Position numbers and translations under genes: made by a program. A DNA stretch of 64,000 nt, from positions 1,302,001-1,366,000 of the forward strand of contig NZ_AP022590.1 of the NCBI RefSeq assembly GCF_010731775.1, written 5' to 3'. This document shows, piece after piece, positions 44,838 through 55,256 of this stretch. How positions within the stretch are numbered: the first letter of the stretch is position 1; every line of letters starts with the position of its first letter. The DNA is from Mycobacterium mantenii (lineage in GTDB: Bacteria; Actinomycetota; Actinomycetes; Mycobacteriales; Mycobacteriaceae). The notes beneath the pieces are model-generated. The model was not told the DNA's origin, did no database searches, and saw only the letters and a program-made list of their open reading frames with translations.

Positions 44838-46666
44838 TACCCGCACCACAACAGTCGGTGGCCGCAGATGACGCCTCGCTCATCGAGGACTACCTGGCCG
44901 CGATGCGGGCTGCCGGGCGCAAGACCGGCCGATCTACAGTTCAGGCTGCGCAAACGTGCCAGGCCAAGATCCGCCGGGCCGGCGGATGGGGTGGCCTCAC
45001 CGCCGAGCAGCAGATTGACGCGGTCGCCAAAGCACCCTCGTTCACCTCGTGGTTGATGGTCACCAGCCGCATCACTGTGGATGCCGAACTGCTTAGCCAA
45101 ACCGATCTGCGGCCAGGACTCCCGGCACGCCAGTTCTGCGCCACCGACTATCACTGGTTCAGCGAAAGTTGTTCCCGGATCGGTGTCTCGGCAAGGGACT
45201 CTGCGGCGCAGTGGAACATCTTGGCGAAGATCACCGCGATCACCGGTGTGTCACCGGGCGCGATCACCGGCGAACATTTCGACGCCGCCCGCGTCGCGAT
45301 GACCACCGCCTACGCCCGCCGGGGCAAGCCCACCGCGGGCCAGAACGTGGCCGCGGTCTTTCACCGTTTGCGGCTGACGCTCTTCCATGCCGGCCGGATC
45401 CCCACGCTGCGCCCGCCGCCAGCGCGGCAACCCGTCTCGGTGACCGGATGGGCAGCCGTCACACCGGGTTTCGCGGCTACCGCCCGCCGCTATGTGGAGC
45501 AAGTCACGTTGAGTCTGCGCCCGAGCACCGTCAAGAGCATCGAACACGACCTGCGCCAGTTCGGCACCTGGCTCGCGCACACCTATCCCGATGTGGCGTC
45601 CTGTGCTGATCTTGAGCGCACGCACATCGAGGCGTTCAAACGATGGTTGTCGACGCATCCCACACCGAGCACGGGCAAACCGCTTAACCGGGTCAGCATC
45701 AAGAACGCCCTGATCAACCTGCACTGCTTTCTCACCCGTACCGCCGAGTGGGGCTACCCGAACTCGCCGATCCGGCCGCTGATGTTTCCCGGGGACTTGC
45801 CCATCATCGACAAGCCGCTGCCACGCTTCCTCGACGACGCCGCCGCGACGAAGCTGTTGCGCTCCGCGCGTGCGGACCCGGACCCGTTGTCCCGGTTGAT
45901 CATCGAATTGTTGGCCCGCACCGGAATCCGCCGCAGCGAACTGCTCGCCCTGACTGTGGACGCGGTCGTGCAGATCGGATCCGCCTACTGGCTACGGATC
46001 CCGATCGGCAAGCTGCACAACGACCGCTATATCCCCTTGCACCCACAGCTGAAGGACCTGCTCGACGACTGGATCAGCCATCACCGACCCAGCGGTCTGC
46101 GCACCGATCGCCTTTTGCTCGAACACAATCGACCGATCAGCTCCCACCGCATCACCGCCGCGTTGCGTCGCGCTTCCGAAACAGCCGGCATCGACAACGT
46201 CACCGCCCATCAGCTGCGTCACACCTTGGCTACCCAAGCGGTGAACCGTGGCATGAGCCTCGACGCGATCGCAGCTCTGCTCGGACACAAAACCTTAGCC
46301 ATGACAATGATTTACGCGCGAATCGCCGACAAGACCGTCGCCGAGGAGTACTTCGCCGTCACCGAGAAGGTAGAAGCACTCTACGGCCAACCCCACCAGC
46401 TCGCCAGCGATGACGAAGGCTGCGAAATGCGCAAGCTCCGCACCGAGATGCACCGCCGCATGCTGGGCAACGGCTACTGCGCACGCCCAGTCGAGATGGA
46501 CTGCCACTTCGAATCGATCTGCGAATCCTGCAGCTTCTTCGTCACCACCATCGAGTTCCGGCCCACCCTGCAACGCCAGCGTGACGATGCCGCTCGCAAG
46601 GGCCAGGTCGGCCGTCAGAAGGTCTTCGATGGCCTCCTCAACCGCCTCGACACCACCGCGTCGTGA
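44834..46666 (+). CDS. Tyrosine recombinase with Cys-rich tail, TnpB-like
   Basis: A 610-residue recombinase. Residues 1-about 210 form a long N-terminal region; a core-binding domain lies near 215-325. The catalytic domain has Arg in RTGIRRSELLALT, Lys in IGKLHNDRY, HQLRH, and GHKTLAMTMIYAR with His and Tyr. After about 525 comes a tail with cysteines in GYCARPVEMDCHFESICESCSFF (two blocks, C...C...C-x2-C), a possible zinc site near residues 549-571, as in Tn554 TnpB-type proteins. GTG start overlaps the upstream stop, so the pair is translationally coupled. Confidence 0.88.
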   Translation: MIPAPQQSVAADDASLIEDYLAAMRAAGRKTGRSTVQAAQTCQAKIRRAGGWGGLTAEQQIDAVAKAPSFTSWLMVTSRITVDAELLSQTDLRPGLPARQFCATDYHWFSESCSRIGVSARDSAAQWNILAKITAITGVSPGAITGEHFDAARVAMTTAYARRGKPTAGQNVAAVFHRLRLTLFHAGRIPTLRPPPARQPVSVTGWAAVTPGFAATARRYVEQVTLSLRPSTVKSIEHDLRQFGTWLAHTYPDVASCADLERTHIEAFKRWLSTHPTPSTGKPLNRVSIKNALINLHCFLTRTAEWGYPNSPIRPLMFPGDLPIIDKPLPRFLDDAAATKLLRSARADPDPLSRLIIELLARTGIRRSELLALTVDAVVQIGSAYWLRIPIGKLHNDRYIPLHPQLKDLLDDWISHHRPSGLRTDRLLLEHNRPISSHRITAALRRASETAGIDNVTAHQLRHTLATQAVNRGMSLDAIAALLGHKTLAMTMIYARIADKTVAEEYFAVTEKVEALYGQPHQLASDDEGCEMRKLRTEMHRRMLGNGYCARPVEMDCHFESICESCSFFVTTIEFRPTLQRQRDDAARKGQVGRQKVFDGLLNRLDTTAS

Positions 46667-46682
46667 CCGCCGCCCTTGACAC

Positions 46683-46695
46683 GATCACCCGCATA
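46683..46695 (-). repeat. Right inverted repeat of the inner element
   Basis: GATCACCCGCATA on the plus strand, the inverted partner of 43751-43763 with one mismatch. It lies 16 nt after the TnpB-like stop and 2 nt before the orfB remainder. Confidence 0.8.
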
Positions 46696-46697
46696 AG

Positions 46698-46820
46698 TAC
46701 AACCAGCAGCGCCTCATGCACCGCCTCGGCCGAGTCCCACCCGCCGAAGCCGAAGCCCAGTACTATTCCCAACACGTGACCGACCAACCGGCCGGCTCAC
46801 AGAACCCCGAGGGTGCATGA
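46698..46820 (+). pseudogene. IS3-family transposase OrfB, 3' part
   Basis: Reads YNQQRLMHRLGRVPPAEAEA followed by QYYSQHV and a stop at 46818-46820, the standard C-terminus of IS3 OrfB (YNxxRLH...PxExE..YY). Joined to the 5' part at 43744 it restores ...DYVAW-YNQQRL... in frame. The 40 codons have no other use. Confidence 0.88.
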
Positions 46821-46846
46821 AACCCGGGATGCTTCAAAAAGCCCTG

Positions 46847-47290
46847 TCAGACCAGCGCTGAGGCGTCGAACACCCAGCTAGTGTCCCCATTTGCCAAGCC
46901 CTCGAAGTGGTTCGGGGGAGCGAAGGCCACCAGGCTGTTCATGTCCCAGTAGTCCTTCCAGACCGTGATCTTGCCGTCGACGACTTTGTGGACCGTCACG
47001 AACCGCAGCACCCCCTGCTCGCCCGTGGCGAATGTCCATGTCTCGGAGTGCTCGTAGAGCACCTCGGAGCCGTTGGACACCAGCACGCCGGTGTGGTTCT
47101 CGTAACCGGCCAACTGTTCGAGGCCCATCTTCAGGCGTTTGACGATGTCCTCCGGGCCGCGCGCCGACAAGGCCGGAACGGGCATGTCGACATAGAGGCA
47201 GTCATCGGACAGGAAGGTCTTGATCGCTTCCCAATCCCGCTGCGAAAGGGCCTGCCACAACCCACGCACGACGTCGTCGACCGCAATCAT
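46847..47290 (-). CDS. SnoaL-like/limonene-epoxide hydrolase-type protein
   Basis: A 147-residue cone-shaped alpha+beta barrel protein (VVRGLWQALSQRDWEAIKTFLSDDCLYVDMP near residues 5-35 in two blocks, then RFVTVHKVVDGKITVWKDYWDM near 96). Residues resembling the epoxide hydrolase Asp-Arg-Asp triad are hinted at by the WKDYWD segment but cannot be fixed. The ATG at 47290 has AGAGGTG upstream; an ATG five codons earlier (47305) lacks one. The IS element starts 10 nt after the stop. Confidence 0.78.
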   Translation of the reverse strand: MIAVDDVVRGLWQALSQRDWEAIKTFLSDDCLYVDMPVPALSARGPEDIVKRLKMGLEQLAGYENHTGVLVSNGSEVLYEHSETWTFATGEQGVLRFVTVHKVVDGKITVWKDYWDMNSLVAFAPPNHFEGLANGDTSWVFDASALV

Positions 47291-47372
47291 AGACACCTCT
47301 GTCATAGCGGCAAATAAACCCTGTTGCCGCTCAGGTGTCAATAAGTTGGGCAATACTCGCGGACGTGAACCG

Positions 47373-48695
47373 CTAGCTTTCGACGGCTGCCATCGACCAG
47401 GCCGGCCCCAGCGCCACCGGCAAGGACGACCATCCGCGCAGCACCCGGGTTTCGCGCCTGCTTCCGGCGCCCGCCGCGCGGACCTCGGGGAAGCGATCGA
47501 AAAACGTGCGCAATCCGACTTCGCCCTCGGCGCGGGCAAGGGCCGCGCCCAGGCAGAAGTGCCGGCCACCCGAGAACGCGAGATGCCTTCCGGCGTTTTC
47601 TCTTTCGATGTCGAAGCGATGCGGGTCGGGGAACACGGCCGGATCCCGGTTCGCGGCGGCCAGATACACCAGCACCAAGTCGCCACGCTGCAGCCTCCGG
47701 CCGGCGAGCTCGACATCGTTGAGCGCTAGCCGCGCGGTTAGCTGCACCGGCGACTCCACCCGCAGGATCTCTTCGACGGCGTTGGGCCACAACTCGGGAC
47801 GTCGTCGCAAAGTGTCGAGGTGCTGGGGTGCGTCCAGCAGCATGCGGATCCCATTGCCGAGCAGGTTCACGGTGGTCTCGAACCCGGCGGCCAGCACCAG
47901 TCCGGCGATCGCCTGAAGCTCTTTCTCGTTGAGATACGTTTCGGCAGAGCCGCTTTCGGCGGTCTGAATGAGCTGGCTCATCAAATTGTCGCTGGGGGAG
48001 CGCCGCAACTGCTGCAAATGCTCGCCAAGCCAGGAGCTGAAGCCGGCGATCCCGTCCTGCACGCTGCGGTATTGCCGCCACGGCAATCCGATGTCCAGAC
48101 TCGGTGCGGCCAGTTCACCGAATTCCAGGACACGGCGCCGTTCCGACTCAGGCACACCGAGGATGTCGCTGATGATCGAGACCGGAAGTTGGGAGCAATA
48201 CCTCCCAACGATGTCCACCACACCCGATTCGGCGGCCAGCCGATCCAACAGCTCGGCCGCGGTCTGTTCGACGCGATCTCGCAGCGCGGCCACGGCCCTG
48301 GGGGTGAACACCGCCGACACCGTCTTGCGGTAGCGGGTGTGGTCGGGCGGCTCGACGGCCAATAACGACGGAGCACGCAACGGATGCAGAAGGTCGTCAC
48401 GGGTACGGCGTTCCAGCCATCGCAACGGCGCCGGCAGATTCGATCCGAAGACCAACACCCGGAAGTCGTCGGACCGCAGCAGCTCATGGGCGAGCGCGTG
48501 GTCCGCCGTCAGGTAGGCGACCCGGCCTTTCACCAGCCTGCCCTGGGCGCGGACTTCGTCGTAATAGCCCACCGGGTCGGCGGCGACCGCCGGATCGGCG
48601 ATCAGCCTGGCCTGGACCTCGCCCCGCCGGACTCCGAGCGCCGCGGCGCCGCGGATGAAGCCGTGCATCGCGAACCAGTGCAATCGCTCCTTCAC
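47373..48695 (-). CDS. cyp140: Cytochrome P450 CYP140
   Basis: A 440-residue P450 monooxygenase. The oxygen-binding I-helix motif LAAGFETTVN lies near residues 267-276, ExxR in EEILRVESP near 309, and the heme-thiolate loop FSGGRHFCLGAALARAEG near 374-391 with the Cys ligand. Position next to lppE matches Rv1880c (cyp140). Substrate is unknown. The start is GTG at 48695. The SnoaL-like gene follows on the same strand after 82 nt. Confidence 0.93.
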   Translation of the reverse strand: MKERLHWFAMHGFIRGAAALGVRRGEVQARLIADPAVAADPVGYYDEVRAQGRLVKGRVAYLTADHALAHELLRSDDFRVLVFGSNLPAPLRWLERRTRDDLLHPLRAPSLLAVEPPDHTRYRKTVSAVFTPRAVAALRDRVEQTAAELLDRLAAESGVVDIVGRYCSQLPVSIISDILGVPESERRRVLEFGELAAPSLDIGLPWRQYRSVQDGIAGFSSWLGEHLQQLRRSPSDNLMSQLIQTAESGSAETYLNEKELQAIAGLVLAAGFETTVNLLGNGIRMLLDAPQHLDTLRRRPELWPNAVEEILRVESPVQLTARLALNDVELAGRRLQRGDLVLVYLAAANRDPAVFPDPHRFDIERENAGRHLAFSGGRHFCLGAALARAEGEVGLRTFFDRFPEVRAAGAGSRRETRVLRGWSSLPVALGPAWSMAAVES

Positions 48696-48751
48696 CGGCC
48701 CCTCCCTCGCTCAGATGTCGTGTCGAGCCTAGGCCCCGACCACCTGCAGAG

Positions 48752-49174
48752 TCAGCACTCGGCGACGATCTTGAAGTCGGTGGTCACCACTTTGTTGGGG
48801 TTGCTGCTGTTGATGCCGTACGCGCTGCCCGTGATCGTGTACGCGTCGTTGGTGAGATCGACGTGCGCGTCTCCGACCCCGCCCTGCCAGAAGCTGCCGG
48901 TGAATCCGTCGACATTGCGAATCTTCACCCACTGCGGCATCACCCGGTAACCGCTGAGCAGCACCACGGCTTCGACCCCGCCGTCGCGGTCCGGGACGTC
49001 GATGGTCCTATACATCTGGTCCTGCCGGCACGCCGGGGGACTCGTCGTGTGAGTGGTGCCGTCGATGGTCAGACGGGCGGCTCGACGAGGAGTCGTCTGC
49101 GCCGCGCTACACCCCGCGACGCTGACGACAACCGCCGCCAGGACCAAAGCGACTGTGAGTAAGCGATTTTGCAC
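48752..49174 (-). CDS. lppE: Lipoprotein LppE
   Basis: A 140-residue lipoprotein. Signal peptide with lipobox V-A-G-C22 near residues 19-22; the mature part resembles the 19-kDa antigen (LpqH)-like fold with two further Cys (C49 and the C-terminal C140) that could form a disulphide. Function is unknown; the protein should be anchored on the outer face of the membrane. GTG start. It is 12 nt downstream of the SDR gene in one transcription unit. Confidence 0.88.
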   Translation of the reverse strand: MQNRLLTVALVLAAVVVSVAGCSAAQTTPRRAARLTIDGTTHTTSPPACRQDQMYRTIDVPDRDGGVEAVVLLSGYRVMPQWVKIRNVDGFTGSFWQGGVGDAHVDLTNDAYTITGSAYGINSSNPNKVVTTDFKIVAEC

Positions 49175-49186
49175 CAGCCGACCTCC

Positions 49187-50020
49187 TTACTGCCGCTTCG
49201 GCGCTAGCGCGGGTAGGGACTTGACGATGCTGCGTCGCACGAATTCCGGACTCAGCCCTTTGAACAGATCAATCAAGCGAATGCTCTTGGGCACATACCA
49301 ATGCAACCGCTTCTGATTGTGGTAGGCCTGCCACGCGGTGTCGGCCACGCTGCTTGCCGGCATCAAACGGAACAAGCCCTTCTTGGGTGCGGTGGCCCGC
49401 AGTTGCTCAGCCGTCATGGGCGCGCCGCCGTCGTCGGAGTGATTGGTCGTCGTCGTGAGGATGGCGGTGTCGATCAGACCCGGCAGCACGTCGGCGACGC
49501 GCACACCGTGTCGCTGCCATTCCACACTCAGCGCCTCGGTCAGACCTTTGACCGCGTGCTTGGTCGAGGAGTAGACGGCCAGGCGGGGCATGCCATAGGT
49601 CCCGGACGACGACGACGTCGAGAACATCAGACTGCCCGGGGTCTTCCTGAGATAGGGCAGCGAAGCGTATGCGCCGGTCAGTACCGCTTTGAAGTTCACG
49701 TCGACGACGCGCATCGCGGCGTCATAGGGCACGTCCTCGAACCAGCCGGATTCGCCGATGCCGGCGTTGTTCCACATCATGTCGAGTCCGCCACCGCTGT
49801 TGCCCGCGCAGAAATCGGCGAGCGCGCTGTCCAGCTCCGCCTTGTCCGTCACATCGACGGCGCGGGTCCACAGCCGATCAGCACCGAGTTCTTCGCTCAG
49901 CGCCGCCAGGCCGTCCGGGTTGCGATCAACCGCCCCCACCCGCCAACCCTTGGTGTGGAACAGCTTTGCTCCCTCGCGGCCCATGCCGCTGCCCGCACCG
50001 GTGATGAAGACGGATTTCAC
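49187..50020 (-). CDS. Short-chain dehydrogenase (Rv1882c homologue)
   Basis: A 277-residue SDR: TGAGSGMG near residues 7-14, NNAG near 83-86, catalytic Ser in FSTSSSSGTYG near 133, and YSSTK near 150-154. The C-terminal SDLFKGL-type helix (LIDLFKGLSPEFVRRS) is common to mycobacterial SDRs of this type. The start is the GTG at 50020, which gives the Rv1882c length; the longer open frame upstream runs antiframe through the SRPBCC gene and is rejected. That gene ends 5 nt upstream. Confidence 0.9.
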   Translation of the reverse strand: MKSVFITGAGSGMGREGAKLFHTKGWRVGAVDRNPDGLAALSEELGADRLWTRAVDVTDKAELDSALADFCAGNSGGGLDMMWNNAGIGESGWFEDVPYDAAMRVVDVNFKAVLTGAYASLPYLRKTPGSLMFSTSSSSGTYGMPRLAVYSSTKHAVKGLTEALSVEWQRHGVRVADVLPGLIDTAILTTTTNHSDDGGAPMTAEQLRATAPKKGLFRLMPASSVADTAWQAYHNQKRLHWYVPKSIRLIDLFKGLSPEFVRRSIVKSLPALAPKRQ

Positions 50021-50025
50021 TTGCG

Positions 50026-50493
50026 TCAGCCCGCCTCGACCACGTCTTTGATGCGGTTGAGCGTCTTGGTCATGTCCCGGATGTTGCGGCGCTTGCGCAG
50101 AAAGCCGCCGAACAACCAGTAGACGCCGAGCCATGGGGCGGGGTTGAGCCGGAACGACTCGGTGACGTCGGTCCCGCTGCCGCTGGGCGCCAGGCGGTAA
50201 TGCCAGTTGTTGACCGCCCGGTCCCCGAGCAGCACCGTAAAGCCGAATTCGCGGCCCGGTTCGCACGCGGTGACCTTGCACGTCGTCCAATACACCGGGC
50301 CCATCTCGTTGCGCCGGACATGACCGCGGAATTTCGCACCGAGAGCCGGGCCGGTCGCGTCGCCAAGCCACTCGGCTTCAAAAACTTCAGGGGAAAACTT
50401 TCCGGTGTTGCGGACGTCTGCGATCAGATCCCAGATCTTGGCCGCAGGCGCCGCCATATGAACAGTCGCCGAACCTTCCATGGGCTGATCCAA
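50026..50493 (-). CDS. SRPBCC (polyketide cyclase/START-like) protein (Rv1883c homologue)
   Basis: A 155-residue helix-grip fold protein that would bind a hydrophobic ligand in its cavity. The N-terminal strand and helix (SATVHMAAPAAKIWDLIADV) and the C-terminal long helix (RNIRDMTKTLNRIKDVVE) are typical. Ligand is unknown. MEGSATV, four codons downstream, is an alternative start. Tight spacing (5 nt) couples it to the SDR gene. Confidence 0.87.
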   Translation of the reverse strand: MDQPMEGSATVHMAAPAAKIWDLIADVRNTGKFSPEVFEAEWLGDATGPALGAKFRGHVRRNEMGPVYWTTCKVTACEPGREFGFTVLLGDRAVNNWHYRLAPSGSGTDVTESFRLNPAPWLGVYWLFGGFLRKRRNIRDMTKTLNRIKDVVEAG

Positions 50494-50534
50494 ACACAGC
50501 CGGGCGCCGGGTCATAGACCGCAGGTGCGTTTCA

Positions 50535-51077
<543 letters not shown>

Positions 51078-51662
51078 TTATCGCTGGCAATATGACTGCG
51101 TCGCCGATGACAGGGCCTGTTGGTACAGGTTGTCGAGCTGACGGCCCTGGATGACGCTGCCCGTGGCGGCCTGGAGCTGCGCGGCACATTCCGGCGAGTG
51201 CAACAGGTCCCAGTCGGCCAAGATTTGAGTCAGCATCATCTGGTTGAGCGCGTCGATCGCTGATCGCGACGCCGACAGGTCCGGCGAGTCCGCTGGAGCG
51301 CTTGCCCGGTTCAGCTTCCAGCCGGCGAATCGGCTGTATTCGATCGCCTCGGTGGCAGCGATCTGGTCACCGAAAACCCGGGTCACGTAATCGCGGTCGA
51401 TGTGTTCGGCTACGGCGTCGTCGCCCAGTCTGGTCAGCTCTTGCTGGACGCGGGCCGGGTCTTCGATGGCGCCGTGCGTGTTCCACTTGTAGGCGGCGAC
51501 CGGCTCGGCGATCTGCAGCCGCTGCGCGGCCGCGTCGACCAAGGGGGTCAGCGGGCTCGCGGTGTCGGCTCGAGCCGGCGCCACGAGCATCGCCAGGCTG
51601 CCGATCAGGACGCCACAGCGCACGGCCACGGCTGGGCGGGGCAAGTGGACCTTTCGGTGCAT
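51078..51662 (-). CDS. Secreted chorismate mutase (Rv1885c homologue)
   Basis: A 194-residue exported AroQ-gamma chorismate mutase that converts chorismate to prephenate outside the cytoplasm. Residues 1-33 are a signal peptide ([15 protein letters not shown]). The all-helical enzyme domain starts with [23 protein letters not shown], given here as two blocks, containing the Arg and Lys of the active site. C-terminal Cys residues (PECAAQL and SYCQR) match the disulphide of the M. tuberculosis protein. The ATG at 51662 is chosen for the signal peptide. Confidence 0.92.
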   Translation of the reverse strand: MHRKVHLPRPAVAVRCGVLIGSLAMLVAPARADTASPLTPLVDAAAQRLQIAEPVAAYKWNTHGAIEDPARVQQELTRLGDDAVAEHIDRDYVTRVFGDQIAATEAIEYSRFAGWKLNRASAPADSPDLSASRSAIDALNQMMLTQILADWDLLHSPECAAQLQAATGSVIQGRQLDNLYQQALSSATQSYCQR

Positions 51663-51724
51663 GACGACGATTCTGGCGTGATTGTGGCCGACGGTCGAAA
51701 CGCCGGGCCATCGACCCCTTGACG

Positions 51725-51762
51725 CACTACTGCGCCTGACGGAGTCGTCAGGCGCAGTAGTG
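51725..51762 (-). terminator. Terminator hairpin after fbpB
   Basis: A perfect 17-bp stem (arms 51725-51741 and 51746-51762) with a GAGT loop, 19 nt after the fbpB stop. No U-tract follows, the I-type form common in mycobacteria. It separates fbpB from the chorismate mutase gene. Confidence 0.85.
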
Positions 51763-51781
51763 ACCGCGAGCGGTTGAGGGG

Positions 51782-53529
<1,748 letters not shown>

Positions 53530-54675
53530 TTGGATACGGTTCTTGGCCTATCCGTGACACCGACCACTGTTGGTTGGGTCCTCGCTGAAGGACACGGCGC
53601 GGACGGCACCATCCTGGATCACCAGGAGCTGGCGCTGCGCGCAGGCCACGGCGTGCGCGCCGTGAATACCGCCGAGCAAGTAGTAGACGAGGTGTTGCGG
53701 GTCGACACGACGGCGGCCGCGAGCGATCAACGTCTGCGCGTCATCGGAGTGACCTGGAACGACGGGGCATCCGCACAGGCTGCGCTGGTGCTGGAGGCGT
53801 TGACCGACGCAGGATTCGACAACGTCGTGCCGGTCCGGTATCTAAAGGCCATCGAGACGTTGGCTCAGGCCATCGCGCCCGTCATCGGTTACGAGCAGAC
53901 CGCGGTCTGCATTCTCGACCAGGACTGGACGACCGTCGTCATGGTCGACACGCACGACGGTGAGACCCAGACGGCGACCAAGCACGTGCGGGGCGGCTTC
54001 GACGGCCTCACCCGCTGGCTCACCGGTATGTTCGAGCGCAACGGATGGCAGCCGGGCGGGGTCGTCGTGGTAGGCGGACACAGCGATATCGACGGTCTCT
54101 CCTGGGAGCTCGAAAAGACTTTGCCGGTGCCGGTGTTCGTGCAATCGATGGCCCAGGTGACGATCGCGCGTGGCGCGGCGTTGTCCGCGGCTCGCAGCAC
54201 CGAATTCACCGACGAGCGGCTGGTGGAGCACATCAGCGAGCCCATTCCGGCGCGCACTCAGAAGCGGCAGCTGTCCTACGCCGGAGCGATGACCGCGTTG
54301 GCGGCCGGTGCCGTCACCTTCGTCGGCTCGGTGTCGCTCGCGGTGGGCATCCACGTCGGTCCGGCCAGCGCGCACGCCGCGCCGAGGCACGCCACGCGGC
54401 CGCCGGCGCCCCAGATCGTCGAGGTCGCGGCCGTCGCGCCGGTTCCGGCGGCCCCCCAGATCAAGCCGCCTGCCCCGCAGGCCAAACCGCCCGCCGGGGA
54501 ACCGATTTCGGAGCCGAGCGCTCCGGAGGAGCAACCGGGCGCCGATGGCGAACGGCAGTCCGTCGTCGATGGCCGACAGCCTTACCTGACCCGGGTGCTG
54601 GAGCACATCCCGGGTGACACCGGCGATCCGGCCGTCGATTCAGCCCCGCGGGCTGCGACTGACCCGCAGCCCTGA
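53530..54675 (+). CDS. DUF7159-type membrane protein (Rv1887 homologue)
   Basis: A 381-residue mycobacterial protein. Residues 1-about 235 have an actin/HSP70-like look, beginning VLGLSVTPTTVGWVLAEG with repeated Gly-Thr loops (VVVVGGHSDIDG near 178). One membrane helix follows (MTALAAGAVTFVGSVSLAVG near 251-270), then an Ala/Pro-rich extracytoplasmic tail of about 100 residues (PPAPQAKPP repeats). Function is unknown. TTG at 53530 is used as the start. It ends 7 nt from the convergent YceI gene. Confidence 0.75.
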   Translation: MDTVLGLSVTPTTVGWVLAEGHGADGTILDHQELALRAGHGVRAVNTAEQVVDEVLRVDTTAAASDQRLRVIGVTWNDGASAQAALVLEALTDAGFDNVVPVRYLKAIETLAQAIAPVIGYEQTAVCILDQDWTTVVMVDTHDGETQTATKHVRGGFDGLTRWLTGMFERNGWQPGGVVVVGGHSDIDGLSWELEKTLPVPVFVQSMAQVTIARGAALSAARSTEFTDERLVEHISEPIPARTQKRQLSYAGAMTALAAGAVTFVGSVSLAVGIHVGPASAHAAPRHATRPPAPQIVEVAAVAPVPAAPQIKPPAPQAKPPAGEPISEPSAPEEQPGADGERQSVVDGRQPYLTRVLEHIPGDTGDPAVDSAPRAATDPQP

Positions 54676-54682
54676 TTTGCGC

Positions 54683-55243
54683 TCAGTTGTCCTTTGGGTG
54701 GACCGCGGAGAAAGACAATGACACGTCGTCGGTGACCTGGACCGAGCCCATCAGTAGCGAATACGGTTTGATGCCGTAATCGGATTGGCGGACGGTGCAT
54801 TCGACGGACATCCGCCATGAGTCCCCGAGATCTTCAGTGCGCAAGTCGATCACGTGGTTGTGCGACGCTCCCCGGATCTCCAGCGTGCCGGTCAAGCGGT
54901 ATCCGTCCTTGGTCTTCTCGATGACGTCTGCGGTGTAACGAATCTCGGGAAACCGGCTGGCATCCAATGACTTCAGGGCGTTGGAACGAGCCAATGTCTT
55001 CTCGGTCCCGGACAGCCCTTTGACGCCGCCGTCACCGCGCAGCACTTCCAACGAATCGGTCTCGACCGCAAGCTCGGCGCTGACCGGTTGGGAGTCGGCC
55101 CACCTGACGGTGGCGCGCCAGCGCGTCATCGCGATGGTGAGACGATGGCCCATCCGCGCGGCCCTGCCGGTAACACCGGTGCGCAGCAACAATTCACCGT
55201 CGGCCGGATCGATGGTCCACAGCGAACCTTTGTCGGAAGTCAC
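54683..55243 (-). CDS. YceI-like lipocalin-fold protein (Rv1890c homologue)
   Basis: A 186-residue YceI-family beta-barrel that would bind an isoprenoid or other lipid. Family traits: WTIDPADGELLLRTGVTGRAARMGH at the start (two blocks), the DASRFPEIRYTA motif near residue 94, TGTLEIRGASHNHVIDL near 116 and DYGIKPYS near 153. No signal peptide, so cytosolic. It lies 13 nt downstream of the zinc alcohol dehydrogenase in the same direction. Confidence 0.85.
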   Translation of the reverse strand: MTSDKGSLWTIDPADGELLLRTGVTGRAARMGHRLTIAMTRWRATVRWADSQPVSAELAVETDSLEVLRGDGGVKGLSGTEKTLARSNALKSLDASRFPEIRYTADVIEKTKDGYRLTGTLEIRGASHNHVIDLRTEDLGDSWRMSVECTVRQSDYGIKPYSLLMGSVQVTDDVSLSFSAVHPKDN

Positions 55244-55256
55244 GGATCGCCCTGTG

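Larger units (their letters stand above)
43745..46697 (+). mobile_element. Two-recombinase (Tn554-like) mobile element inserted in OrfB
   Basis: A 2.95-kb insert between codons Trp (43742-43744) and Tyr (46698-46700) of orfB. It carries only two tyrosine recombinase genes, 337 and 610 residues, overlapping by GTGA. Sizes and order mirror TnpA and TnpB of Tn554; no third TnpC-like gene and no cargo are present. Ends are 13-bp near-perfect inverted repeats. Outside the left repeat are 6 nt (TTTGGA) and outside the right repeat 2 nt (AG) that are not part of orfB; there is no target duplication. This fits tyrosine-recombinase integration. Confidence 0.85.
42522..46836 (+). mobile_element. IS3-family insertion sequence, split by a second element
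   Basis: The left end begins TGAACCATCCCGCGTTTGAT and the right end, read inward from 46836, TGAAGCATCCCGGGTTTCAT: 17 of 20 terminal bases agree. Both sides are flanked by AAA (42519-42521 and 46837-46839), a 3-bp target duplication typical of IS3. Without the inner insertion the IS is about 1.36 kb with orfA and orfB in the usual -1 relation. It sits 10 nt beyond the stop of the SnoaL-like gene and between the Rv1879 and Rv1880c homologues. It should be immobile because orfB is broken. Confidence 0.85.

Noticed and set aside
48996-49186. Small gene between lppE and the SDR gene
   Set aside because: lppE fills the interval and only 12 nt remain between the genes.
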